A stretch of DNA of 64,000 bases from assembly GCA_023525915.1 (NCBI GenBank), contig CP026657.1, forward strand, positions 4,364,001-4,428,000, written 5' to 3'. The notes under the pieces are model-generated. The model was not told where the DNA came from. It searched no databases and was given only the letters and a program-made list of their open reading frames with translations. Position numbers and translations under genes: made by a program. This document shows, piece after piece, positions 25,031-32,946 of this stretch (its first letter is position 1; every line of letters begins with the position of its first letter). The DNA comes from Acetispira formosa (nom. nud.). Its GTDB lineage: Bacteria > Desulfobacterota > Desulfarculia > Adiutricales > Adiutricaceae.

Positions 25031-25411
25031 ATGAACAGTCAATCCTCTTCCGACCGGATGAAATGGTTTGAAACGGCTTTTAATGATAAATTTCCTGATA
25101 CCAGTATAGACGATCTATGCAAAACTATCCAGGTTGATCCTTCGGCTTTCCGAAATCTGGTGGCCCAGTCTATGGCCCCGGACGCCATGAGCGGCTATGT
25201 CTTGGAAGGCATACTCGGCTGCAACCTCAATGATTTTGTTGAGGAAGGCCGCCGGTTGCACAGCGGAGGGCAGCCGCCGGAAAAAAAACAGACCGGGAGC
25301 GCCTCGGCCGGTGATGATGACGAGTGGCTGGCCAGGGCTGGTAGTATTTTAAAGCGCGGCGGCGAAAACGCGGCCACGCTGAAAAACATTATCCGCCTGA
25401 TGGACGCCTGA
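25031..25411 (+). CDS. Short HTH-like protein, paralogue of the adjacent regulator's DNA-binding domain
   Basis: The start is ATG 25031 with AAGGTG upstream (126 residues). The family is not recognised directly. Residues ~28-78 align without gaps to residues ~29-79 of the divergent S24 regulator, sharing L29, V35, S38, M53, G63, L66, D68, F69, G73, R75 and S78 (DFVEEGRRLHS against DFLAMGQRMDS). The S24 domain is replaced by a short disordered acidic stretch and a terminal helix. It may compete with or modulate the regulator; that is an inference. A small membrane-protein gene follows after 20 bases. Confidence 0.7.
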   Translation: MNSQSSSDRMKWFETAFNDKFPDTSIDDLCKTIQVDPSAFRNLVAQSMAPDAMSGYVLEGILGCNLNDFVEEGRRLHSGGQPPEKKQTGSASAGDDDEWLARAGSILKRGGENAATLKNIIRLMDA

Positions 25412-25431
25412 CCCGGCTTCGGAGAGTTCCT

Positions 25432-25791
25432 ATGGCCTCACTGAAGCCGCGAGAGGAAAAACTGCTGAAGCTGATAAGTGACCGTGGGCCGGAGTTTCTG
25501 CCTAAAAACGCGCTGAAGGAGCCGGGCCTGAAGGATGATCTGGGTGTGCTGGTTGGCCATGGGCTGGTTGAGCCGCGCTTTGTGGCCAAAGACTGGCAGG
25601 TGGAGCAGTTCATGCGGGGCGATGATGTGCCTCTGGAGGAATTCGACGTTTATTTTTCCCTCACCGACGGCGGGCATGATTACCTGGATGAGACTTATAC
25701 CGGCACTTACAATCGCCGCAATAAATTCATGACCGTCGCCGCCATTATCGGTGTCCTGGCCATATTGGGTCTGACTGTACGATACCTGTAG
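25432..25791 (+). CDS. Small protein with C-terminal membrane anchor
   Basis: This 119-residue protein has GGAGAG before its ATG. The family is not recognised. The cytoplasmic part resembles a winged-helix-like fold (EEKLLKLISDRGPEFLPKNAL..DDLGVLVGHGLVEPRF). One C-terminal transmembrane helix (FMTVAAIIGVLAILGLTVRYL shortened to AAIIGVLAILGLTV) follows a Tyr-rich segment. It is co-transcribed with the short HTH protein and ends at a rho-independent terminator. A tail-anchored topology is inferred. Confidence 0.65.
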   Translation: MASLKPREEKLLKLISDRGPEFLPKNALKEPGLKDDLGVLVGHGLVEPRFVAKDWQVEQFMRGDDVPLEEFDVYFSLTDGGHDYLDETYTGTYNRRNKFMTVAAIIGVLAILGLTVRYL

Positions 25792-25816
25792 CCTCCTGAC
25801 TGTTCAACCTCGATCA

Positions 25817-25847
25817 ACCGGCGCTGACGGCAGCGTCGGTTTTTTTA
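25817..25847 (+). terminator. Rho-independent terminator at a convergent junction
   Basis: ACCGGCGCTG..CAGCGTCGGT forms an imperfect 10-bp stem followed by TTTTTTT. It ends the small operon and abuts the LtrA stop codon. It is the only convergent junction in the window without the composite repeat. Confidence 0.8.
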
Positions 25848-26978
25848 TTTTCGGTGATAAATGGCGGCCGGGATTTTTTTATGAAAGCCGAGCTGAACCA
25901 ATAGTTGCACCAGGCATATCAGCGCCAGCAGCGAGAGGCTGGCCAGGGGCGGAACTTGCAGGAAAACGCCGCCCAGATACGCCGGCAGCAAGAGGCATAG
26001 CGTTACGGCGATTTCCTTATGATAAAACTTTGCCGCGTCTTTTTTATGAAAATAGAAGACAAGGTTCTCAACGCAGTAAAACAGGGCTACCGGCCCATAG
26101 AGGAAAGAGAGCAGCATTATTTTAGGGAGGCCGCCTTCAGACAGAAGCTCAATGTCTCCAGCCAGCGCCATTATTGACACCAGAATGAGAAAGTGCCCGT
26201 AGATCAGGATTTGCCCGTTGGTCTTTTTGTGGTGGTCCACCACGTTTTCATAATAATAGAAATATGAGGCCCACATCAGCCCGATAACCGAGAAACCGGC
26301 AGCCGCAAAGGCCAAAGTGTATAGATCGGCTGTGTGGCCGATCAAAATGGTATTAATTGAAACCAGGCTTTCGCCAAAAGTTATCAGCACGAACAGGCCG
26401 AACCGCTCGGCCAGGTGTCCCAGGTTCACCGGGGCCTGCCCAAGTTGGGCGCCGAAGAGGAGCGGCAGGACCATATCAGCGGCAATGCCCGCATACATGA
26501 TCACATAGTGCCATGTGCCAACGAAAAGAAGAGAGCTTAAGGGAATCAAAACGCCCGGAATAAAGAGCGCGCCCAGAAGTTTGGCCGCTTCCCGGCGCGG
26601 ACCCTCCAGACGGCCGGCGGCCAGATAATACTGGATAACTGTAATCAGGCGCAGGCCCGCATAGCTGGCCAGATAAGAATGGTAGGTATGCGAGAATTCA
26701 AAATCGAGGCTGGCTGTCATCACTATCAGAAAGAACATCTGGGGCAGCATGAAAATTTCCGGCCGCCGCAGTTTATCGCTGAAGCGATTGAAAAACATGG
26801 TCTGCCCGGTCCAGACCCAGAACATGGGAAACACCATCAATAGATATTCTCCAAGGTAGAGGTGAATTTTTTCCGGGTGATGATCTATTTGAATGAACAG
26901 ATGGGTGGTGAATGAAACAGCGGTGACAAAGACAAGATCGAAAAACAATTCCAGCCATGATACTTTTTTTTCTTCCAT
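25845..26978 (-). CDS. ltrA: Low-temperature-requirement A (LtrA) family membrane protein
   Basis: The 377-residue polytopic protein opens with the family hallmark VSWLELFFDLVFVTAV, has about ten transmembrane helices, and carries AERFGLFVLITFGESLVSI, the second conserved signature. LtrA was first linked to growth in the cold in Listeria, but the biochemical activity is unknown. It appears monocistronic, as repeats separate it from dusB. Confidence 0.9.
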   Translation of the reverse strand: MEEKKVSWLELFFDLVFVTAVSFTTHLFIQIDHHPEKIHLYLGEYLLMVFPMFWVWTGQTMFFNRFSDKLRRPEIFMLPQMFFLIVMTASLDFEFSHTYHSYLASYAGLRLITVIQYYLAAGRLEGPRREAAKLLGALFIPGVLIPLSSLLFVGTWHYVIMYAGIAADMVLPLLFGAQLGQAPVNLGHLAERFGLFVLITFGESLVSINTILIGHTADLYTLAFAAAGFSVIGLMWASYFYYYENVVDHHKKTNGQILIYGHFLILVSIMALAGDIELLSEGGLPKIMLLSFLYGPVALFYCVENLVFYFHKKDAAKFYHKEIAVTLCLLLPAYLGGVFLQVPPLASLSLLALICLVQLLVQLGFHKKIPAAIYHRK

Positions 26979-27114
26979 ATCCCGGCCCTCGTTTTCGTTT
27001 TCAAGGTTAGTTTATGGTATAGCGGCACGCTCTGTCTGTGGTTTGGCGGCAGGTTGGGTGGAATCGCATTGACCCGCCGGAAGCCGGCTCTGAAAACAGT
27101 TGTGGCTGACCAGG

Positions 27115-27203
27115 CCGCCGCCGGGAGAAATGTTTTTGCGATGCTCCAGTGACTCGCGCCCCCCGGAACGGGACCATCGCAAAAAAAATTTCTTCCGGCG
27201 GCG
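27115..27203. repeat. H-family hairpin repeat, copy H2
   Basis: The arms GCCGCCGGGAGAAATG and TTTCTTCCGGCGGC enclose TTTTTGCGATGCTCC and GGACCATCGCAAAAA. The middle stem thus has GCGATG/CATCGC where other copies have GCCCGG/CCGGGC, preserving base pairing. A flanking piece, GACCCGCCGGAAGCCGGC (27071), also occurs in inverted form beside copy H4. The 26979-27266 gap has nothing else. Confidence 0.85.
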
Positions 27204-27266
27204 CCCGCCCGCTTTTCCGTCATTTACCGTGTTGGTGCGCTGTCAGAAGAGTTTAAGGAGGCCGCT

Positions 27267-28289
27267 TCAGATGCTGTGGACGGCAGTGTTTCCCCCGGCC
27301 GCTTCAGCCGCTTTGTGGCGCTCCACGCACTCGGTCAGGAGCGAGATCTGCGTTTCCAGGTTTTCCTCACGGCAGATGCGGGCCCGGAATTCCGAGGCCC
27401 CGTGAAGACTTTTGGTGTACCACATCAGAACCGTGCGCAGCATGTAAGGCGCTTTGCCGCCCACCGCTTCGGCCAATAGGCGAGCATGACGTATTGCCGT
27501 CTCCAGCCGTTCATCCAAAGTGGCCGGAGTGACTTCCTCACCCCTCCAGGCGGCCAGGCATTGGCGGAAAAGCCAGGGACGGCCCTTGGCTCCCCGGCCG
27601 ATCATGACCGCCGCCACGCCGTAGTTCCGCAGTCTGTGGAGGGCCTCATCGGCAGTGGTTACGTCACCGCTGCCGATGATGGGAATGGGGGATTTTTCCG
27701 CCAGGCGGGCCACAACGCTCCAATCGGCCTCACCGCTGAAACCTTCACAGGTCATCCGCGGGTGAAGGGTTATGGCGGCGACGCCTTCGTCCACCAGCAT
27801 AGGCAGAAGATCGAATACAGTGGCCCCGACGTTTGGCGCGAATGCCGGGCGGGTCTTGACTGTTATGGGCACCTTCACCGCTTTGACCATGGCCCTGACA
27901 ATGGCCCGCACCGTCTCAGGCTCTTTCAGGAGGGCCGAACCGTGTCCGCTGCCGATCACTTTTCTGGCCGGGCAGCCCATGTTGAGATCGATAAGATCGG
28001 CCCCGCGCTCGACCGCGATTTGCGCGGCTATGGCCATGCGCTCCGGTTCCTTGCCGAAAAGCTGCACACAGTAGGGCGTTTCCACGCTCTTATCCGTATC
28101 CAGCATTTTCAGCGTGGCCTTGCCCTTAAAGGAAAGGGCGGTGGCGCTGGCCATTTCGCTGACGGTCAGACCCGCCCCGGCCTCCTTGGCCAGGCGGCGG
28201 AAAGGCCAGTTGGTCAGTCCGGCCAGGGGGGCCAGGATGAAGGGATTGTCTATGGCGACGTCGCCTATGTGAAGAGCCGGGCCTGTCAT
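27267..28289 (-). CDS. dusB: tRNA-dihydrouridine synthase, DusB-like
   Basis: The 340-residue TIM-barrel flavoenzyme reduces uridine in tRNA D-loops. It begins with NPFILAPLAGLTNWPFRRLAKE. The FMN and tRNA-binding signature is LIDLNMGCPARKVIGSGHGSALL (positions 99-121), where Cys106 is the likely general acid; ITLHPRM, IIGSGDV and MIGRGAKGRPW follow. The pattern fits the DusB/NifR3 group. Its ATG directly follows the GH31 stop codon with no spacer, so the genes are co-transcribed. Confidence 0.94.
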   Translation of the reverse strand: MTGPALHIGDVAIDNPFILAPLAGLTNWPFRRLAKEAGAGLTVSEMASATALSFKGKATLKMLDTDKSVETPYCVQLFGKEPERMAIAAQIAVERGADLIDLNMGCPARKVIGSGHGSALLKEPETVRAIVRAMVKAVKVPITVKTRPAFAPNVGATVFDLLPMLVDEGVAAITLHPRMTCEGFSGEADWSVVARLAEKSPIPIIGSGDVTTADEALHRLRNYGVAAVMIGRGAKGRPWLFRQCLAAWRGEEVTPATLDERLETAIRHARLLAEAVGGKAPYMLRTVLMWYTKSLHGASEFRARICREENLETQISLLTECVERHKAAEAAGGNTAVHSI

Positions 28290-30707
28290 TTATTTAAACC
28301 AGAGCACATGATCTTTGTTCATTTCCAGAAGCGGAGTTTTGAAACGGATTCTGTTGTTACCCAACGAAACCCAGCCGGAATCCAGCTCATCAAGTTCCTC
28401 CGTGTGGGCCACCCGGTTGTGGGGCAGGTTGTCCAGGGTGGCCTCGCCCGGAGCCTTGGGGCCATACACATCAATCAGAAGCTGACGCTCGTCCGGCGCG
28501 CCTTCCCAGAAACCTTCCCTGGCTTTGATCGTCACCACTGTGGAGCCGTCCGCCCCGGTGACCGCGTTGATGGTGGTTTTGCCGTAGCGGCCGTTCAGGT
28601 AGCTCTGGGTTACTCCGTCGTCTTCATACCAGGTGAAAGTGGAATTATCGCTGCCGATAAAAATTTTCAGGGCCGGAATCTTCACCGGCGGGCCGCTCTT
28701 GACGGAAGCCTCCTCCATGGCCGGGATGATGGCCCCGGCCCTGGCCAGAAGCGGCGGGGTAATCTGCCCGGCGTCCTTTAAATCCATCTGCACCGTACCG
28801 GCCTCTTGCTGGTCGATCATCTCGCCTGTACGCCAGTTGTACCACTGTCCCTGGGGTACGTAAACCGAAGTCCGTTCGTTATTGCTGCCCTCCAGGTTCA
28901 GCCCGACCAGCAGCCACTGGCCGATCATCAGTTCGGCGATCCGGTCGCGGGCGGCCTGGTCGTCCTGAAAGTGGTAGGCCAGGGGGGCGATGATGGGATT
29001 GCCGCTAAGGTGCGCTTCCCAGGCCAGAGAATAATAATAGGGTTTCAGGCTCTCTCGAAGAGCCAGGTTATAACGGGTGGCCGGACGCGCCAAAAGGCTT
29101 TCCGGCAGAATCAGCGGCAGATCGGTGAACGCGCTTTTGGCCAGCCAGATATCATAGACCTGCCCGAACTGGCTCACCGGCTGGCTCTGAATGCTGGAGC
29201 CAAGATCCGAACTGTAATAGTCAATGCCCGACAGCGAGACATGGGCTTTAATGGCCATCAGGGTGCGGGTGTTGAACAGAAAGGCCTCGCCGTTATAAAG
29301 CGCCCCGGCCAGACGCGGGAGGCCGGCCATGGCCGTGCGGCTCAGAAGAAACAGACGCGGACGATTGCGCATCCACTGATTGGCCGTGCCCGCCGCGATG
29401 CCCTCCAGCCACTTGAGGGGATAAACGTTGGACCAGGCATAGTGCGAATGGGCCGAAGCGCCGGGGCCGCCGTCGTAATAGGCACTGGCGCTGAAAGAGT
29501 CCAGGTCGCCGTCAACCAGGCGGAAGAAGTTGAAACCTTCGTTAATGAGTTCCTGCCGCTGTAGGCTGTGCCAGAAGGTGTGGCCAAGGTTGTTGGTATA
29601 ATCCACCAGCCCGTAGTTTTTACCGCGTATGGGCAGCACCAGCGGCGGGCCGTCCGGGCCGCCCTGGCGCACCAGATATGACCTTCTGGCCATTTCTGAA
29701 AAATTGCTGGAATCCTGGGGCACATAAGCTGATTCGTCCACCATCACCCTCAGGTTGTTGGCCTTGGCCACCTCATAGACTGCCGCGCCCTCGGTGTAGA
29801 CGGCCCGCAGGCACAGCCCGGTCAACCCCGGCACGCTGGTTCTGAGATTAGCTATTTTACCCTGCCAGTCGGTGTCCGGCCCCTCGTCCATATCGCTGGC
29901 CCAAACGCCCAGAGCATCCTCGGGCGGCACGGGCGGGCGGCCGGTGAGGCTCATGAACTGACGGCGGAGGGACGGCATGTCCGCGCCCAGAATAACGAAG
30001 AAACGGAAAGAGCGTTTGGGCCCCAGCGGCCCGGCCACGGAGGCCACCCAAGGGCTGCCCTTGAAACTCCACATCAGGGGACGGGTCTCGTCAACAAAGA
30101 GAGCGGTGGACTTATGGCTTTCACCCAAAGCGTACAAAACCGGAATCTGAACCTGATTGGGGCGATAACCCTGACGGGCCAGACGGCGGTTGCCAAAGGG
30201 GCCGCCGGGCATGACTGTTTCACCCATAAGGCTGAAGACGTCGCTGGCCAGCCGGTAATCGGCTCCGAGACCAAAGAGGTGGGTGTAATCGCCGGTGAAG
30301 CTGATGCCGCTGAGCTGGCCGTCCGGGGCATAGGGGCTGATGACGAATGATTCCGTGCCGTCATTGCCGGTAATGCTTATGGACGGCGGCGACTGGCTGA
30401 GGGTTACCTGGGCGGCGTCGCCGCTCCAGCTATTGCCGCCGCCGGAGGGAACGGTTACACTCAAACCCGGCGTAACCATTATCGAGAAGTCAAACGGCTG
30501 TGCGGCTGATATTTCCTGGTCTGAAAGTTCGAACAGCCAGACGTTGTCACCGGCCATGGCCATGGACAGAGTGAAATCACCCAATTGGGTGACGGCTCTG
30601 CGGGCGCTTTGGGCTTTGGCCGGGAAACTCACGAACAGGGCCGAGACAAATACAGCCAGCGAGAAAACAAATTTGAAAGCGAAGCTACAACGTCGCGATT
30701 CAGGCAT
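28290..30707 (-). CDS. Exported glycoside hydrolase family 31 protein (divergent active site)
   Basis: The 805-residue product starts at an ATG with AGAGGA and has a signal peptide ending near SFPAKA, so it acts outside the cytoplasm. The N-terminal beta domain contains THLFGLGADYR, the GH31 barrel spans ~250-600, and C-terminal domains include FTWYEDDGVTQSYLNG. The usual nucleophile motif WxDMNE reads FFRLVDGDLDSFSA and the acid/base motif YYSSDLGSS, so both sites are diverged but keep aspartates. It may be an alpha-glucosidase, alpha-xylosidase or related enzyme; specificity is uncertain. Pairing with dusB is probably only transcriptional. Confidence 0.82.
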   Translation of the reverse strand: MPESRRCSFAFKFVFSLAVFVSALFVSFPAKAQSARRAVTQLGDFTLSMAMAGDNVWLFELSDQEISAAQPFDFSIMVTPGLSVTVPSGGGNSWSGDAAQVTLSQSPPSISITGNDGTESFVISPYAPDGQLSGISFTGDYTHLFGLGADYRLASDVFSLMGETVMPGGPFGNRRLARQGYRPNQVQIPVLYALGESHKSTALFVDETRPLMWSFKGSPWVASVAGPLGPKRSFRFFVILGADMPSLRRQFMSLTGRPPVPPEDALGVWASDMDEGPDTDWQGKIANLRTSVPGLTGLCLRAVYTEGAAVYEVAKANNLRVMVDESAYVPQDSSNFSEMARRSYLVRQGGPDGPPLVLPIRGKNYGLVDYTNNLGHTFWHSLQRQELINEGFNFFRLVDGDLDSFSASAYYDGGPGASAHSHYAWSNVYPLKWLEGIAAGTANQWMRNRPRLFLLSRTAMAGLPRLAGALYNGEAFLFNTRTLMAIKAHVSLSGIDYYSSDLGSSIQSQPVSQFGQVYDIWLAKSAFTDLPLILPESLLARPATRYNLALRESLKPYYYSLAWEAHLSGNPIIAPLAYHFQDDQAARDRIAELMIGQWLLVGLNLEGSNNERTSVYVPQGQWYNWRTGEMIDQQEAGTVQMDLKDAGQITPPLLARAGAIIPAMEEASVKSGPPVKIPALKIFIGSDNSTFTWYEDDGVTQSYLNGRYGKTTINAVTGADGSTVVTIKAREGFWEGAPDERQLLIDVYGPKAPGEATLDNLPHNRVAHTEELDELDSGWVSLGNNRIRFKTPLLEMNKDHVLWFK

Positions 30708-30771
30708 GGCGGTTCCTCTTATTCAGATTATTAGCGTGTGTCTCTTAAACTTGTGATAAATTCACTAACTC

Positions 30772-31003
30772 GCCGGAAGCCGGGAATTGTTTTTGTCCCG
30801 TCTCCGTTCCGGGGGTCATTAGAAGTCATTTCATAAATATCTTTTTGCTCCCTGGCGTCGTTGCTCAGCCTTTTTAATGCTCGAAATATGTCGTATATTC
30901 CTCCGCTTAAAAAGTCTTCGCGCCTAGCCAGGAACCAAAAATCTTATTTATGAAATGACTTCTAGTCACGGAGCCGGGACAAAAACAATTCCCGGCTTCC
31001 GGC
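30772..31003. repeat. Divergent H-family hairpin (H5) interrupted by an insertion
   Basis: The outer arms CCGGAAGCCGGGAATTG and CAATTCCCGGCTTCCGG, extended by TTTTTGTCCCG and CGGGACAAAAA, form a near-perfect long stem. The loop, GTTCCGGGGGTCATTAG..TCACGGAG, matches the loop of copy H3 once the insertion at 30822-30962 is removed. The 30708-31169 gap holds only H5, its insertion and H3. Confidence 0.85.
30822..30962. mobile_element. 141-bp MITE-like insertion with 18-bp inverted termini and TA duplication
   Basis: Both ends read GAAGTCATTTCATAAATA in inverted orientation, and TA flanks each side (30820-30821 and 30963-30964). Removing the insert and one TA restores the H-family loop sequence found at 31055. 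The interior is itself an imperfect palindrome (TTTTTGCTCCCTGGCG against CCAGGAACCAAAAA, CCTTTTTAA against TTAAAAAG). TA duplication is the mark of IS630/Tc1-mariner transposition, so this looks like a non-autonomous derivative. No transposase gene is in the window. Confidence 0.85.
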
Positions 31004-31054
31004 TCCCACTCTGGGCTATGCACACTTTCCAGGCCGATGGAAGCTGACAATGCA

Positions 31055-31141
31055 GCCGCCGGGAGAAATGTTTTGGCGAGGGTTCCGTGACTAATGACCC
31101 CCGGAACGGAACCCTCGCCAAAACATTTCTCCCGGGGGCGG
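31055..31141. repeat. H-family hairpin repeat, copy H3
   Basis: The arms GCCGCCGGGAGAAATG and CATTTCTCCCGGGGGC enclose GGCGAGGGTTCCG and CGGAACCCTCGCC, another changed but fully paired middle stem. The loop reads TGACTAATGACCCC. It lies 28 bases downstream of the waaA stop and could serve as a transcript end. Confidence 0.88.
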
Positions 31142-31169
31142 TCCTCCGCCGCTGGCGTAACTTTAAGCG

Positions 31170-32498
31170 CTACGCGGTTATGAGGTTCAGAATGGCGGAA
31201 GCGAGAGCGGGGGCGGCGGGCGGACGCCCGGCCAGATAATCATGCCCGGCACGGGCCGAACGGGTCGCCTCGGCCGGGTTTTTCAGCCAAACTTCAATAT
31301 CGGAGGCCAGACGTTCGGCGGATGTTTCCACCGCGCCTCCGGCGGCCAAAAGGCCTCTGGCCTCCAGGGCGAAGCTGGCCATGTGCGGCCCAAAGAGCAT
31401 GGGCGTGGAGGTGGCCGCCGGCTCCAGGGGATTGTGCCCCATTAGCCCTTCAATGAGACTGCCGCCGACAATGGACACATTGGCCAGGGAGTAGAAGCTG
31501 GAAAGCTGCCCCATTTGGTCGGCCAGGAGCACCCGTGGGCCGCCGCCGGACCGGATTAGCGGAGCCGAGCCGCTGGTCAGGCTCACCGGCAGGTTCCGGT
31601 TGTTAAGAAAAGACATGAGTTCGCTGATCCGTCCCAGGTGGCGCGGAGCCAACAGGAGCGTGGCGGCCGGATATTGGCTGATGATCGCTTCAAAAGCGCG
31701 GACGATCAGTTCCTCTTCGCCCGGATGAGTGGACCCGGCCACGATCAAGGGGCCGCGCGGTTCGTCGCCCCAGATTTTCCGCGTCCACTGCCGGGTCTTT
31801 TCCTGAAAGGCCGGGGCGGCGGCGTCGGCCAGGAGTCGGTCGAATTTAGGGTTGCCGGAAATGGTCAGTCTGTCCGGCGGCGCACCGAGAGCGGCGTAAA
31901 GGTCACGCTCGGTTTCGCCCATAGCCGCGATGAGGTCAAAGCGGCCCAAAAGCCCGGCCATAAATTTCCCGACGATCTTATAGCGCCGGAAAGAACGGCT
32001 GGTCAGCCGGGCGGCGGCCAGGACAAGCTTGGCTCCGCTTTTGTGCGTCCCTTCAATCAGATTGGGCCACAATTCGGTTTCCAGAATCACCAGTGCGCGG
32101 GGTTTCAGAGCCTCCAGCGCCCTGGCGGGTGAACCCCAGAAATCCAGCGGCGCGCCGAAGACCGTTACTCTGGTCTCTTCACTAAACGCGTTCTCCGCCG
32201 CTTCCAGACCAGCCGGGGTGCCTACGCTGAAATAAACCTCAACGTCCAGGCCCTTTTCATCAGCCTGAGCCAGAAGCGCCCTGATAACGGCCGCCGCCGA
32301 CTTGGCCTCGCCCACGGAAGCGCCGTGAAACCACAGCCGCGTTTGCCCGGCCCGCGGTGCGGGCGCTGAAACCAGGCCCAGACGATCCTGCCAGCGGCCG
32401 CCGAAACGCCCCTTCAGGGTCGTGCCCAGCACCACCAGAGGACCGGCCAGATCGGCCGCTATGCGGTATACCCACATCAGCATGGTCAGTGAATCCAT
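31170..32498 (-). CDS. waaA: 3-deoxy-D-manno-octulosonic acid (Kdo) transferase WaaA
   Basis: The 442-residue inner-membrane-associated GT-B enzyme adds Kdo to lipid IVA, essential for LPS. A hydrophobic N-terminal anchor precedes WFHGASVGEAKS, and ALVILETELWPNLIEGTH and TISGNPKFDRL are diagnostic; the C-lobe has IVAGSTHPGEEELI and GGSLIEGLMGHNPLEPA. The N-terminus overlaps the SecB-like gene by 13 bases, so translation is coupled. Confidence 0.95.
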   Translation of the reverse strand: MDSLTMLMWVYRIAADLAGPLVVLGTTLKGRFGGRWQDRLGLVSAPAPRAGQTRLWFHGASVGEAKSAAAVIRALLAQADEKGLDVEVYFSVGTPAGLEAAENAFSEETRVTVFGAPLDFWGSPARALEALKPRALVILETELWPNLIEGTHKSGAKLVLAAARLTSRSFRRYKIVGKFMAGLLGRFDLIAAMGETERDLYAALGAPPDRLTISGNPKFDRLLADAAAPAFQEKTRQWTRKIWGDEPRGPLIVAGSTHPGEEELIVRAFEAIISQYPAATLLLAPRHLGRISELMSFLNNRNLPVSLTSGSAPLIRSGGGPRVLLADQMGQLSSFYSLANVSIVGGSLIEGLMGHNPLEPAATSTPMLFGPHMASFALEARGLLAAGGAVETSAERLASDIEVWLKNPAEATRSARAGHDYLAGRPPAAPALASAILNLITA

Positions 32499-32929
32499 TT
32501 GTTCAGATCCGGCTCATAAGTGGCCGTGGTATCGGGGTCGTCAATATCTTCAAACAAGGTATGGTTGATGATCAGGGGGCTGAAGCCGCCGCGCCGGGTG
32601 GTCTCGGCCACGTATTCGCGCATATAGGGAAAAACTATTTCGGGAAAAACCCGGCGGATATAGTGATCGCGCTCCAGCGGCATGATGGGCGGATCTATCA
32701 GAAACAGCGCCCCGAACTCCACGTCAATGGTGAAGGGCACATTCGGGCTTTCTTCAGTATGGAAACGCTGGAGAAAGTGGGCCCGGCTGTATTCGTCCAG
32801 GAATTCGCCGTTATGCTTCATGGTCACGCCGATAGTGAGCCGCTCCTCACTGGGGCGAAAATTGATGTTGCAGGCGAAAAGGCTGCGGATGAGCTTGAGC
32901 TGGGCCATTTCGATTTTGGGGGTTGCCAT
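32486..32929 (-). CDS. SecB-like export chaperone
   Basis: The 147-residue product has AGGAAG before its ATG. It shows the SecB fold pattern: LFACNINFRPSEER, FTIDVEFGALFLIDPP and VFPEIVFPYMREYVAETTRRGG, the last closely following SecB's PYARE..TRGGFP segment, then FSPLIINHTLF. SecB keeps preproteins unfolded and hands them to SecA, whose zinc-binding tail is present in this genome at 4442. SecB is usual in Proteobacteria, but this copy is divergent and might serve another client. It lies 17 bases after rng and overlaps waaA. Confidence 0.75.
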   Translation of the reverse strand: MATPKIEMAQLKLIRSLFACNINFRPSEERLTIGVTMKHNGEFLDEYSRAHFLQRFHTEESPNVPFTIDVEFGALFLIDPPIMPLERDHYIRRVFPEIVFPYMREYVAETTRRGGFSPLIINHTLFEDIDDPDTTATYEPDLNKWIH

Positions 32930-32946
32930 GTCTTCCTCGCCGCCGG

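Noticed and set aside
27486..28781. Plus-strand frame of 431 codons across dusB and the GH31 3' end
   Set aside because: Antisense to two well-supported genes; the translation has no recognisable domain.
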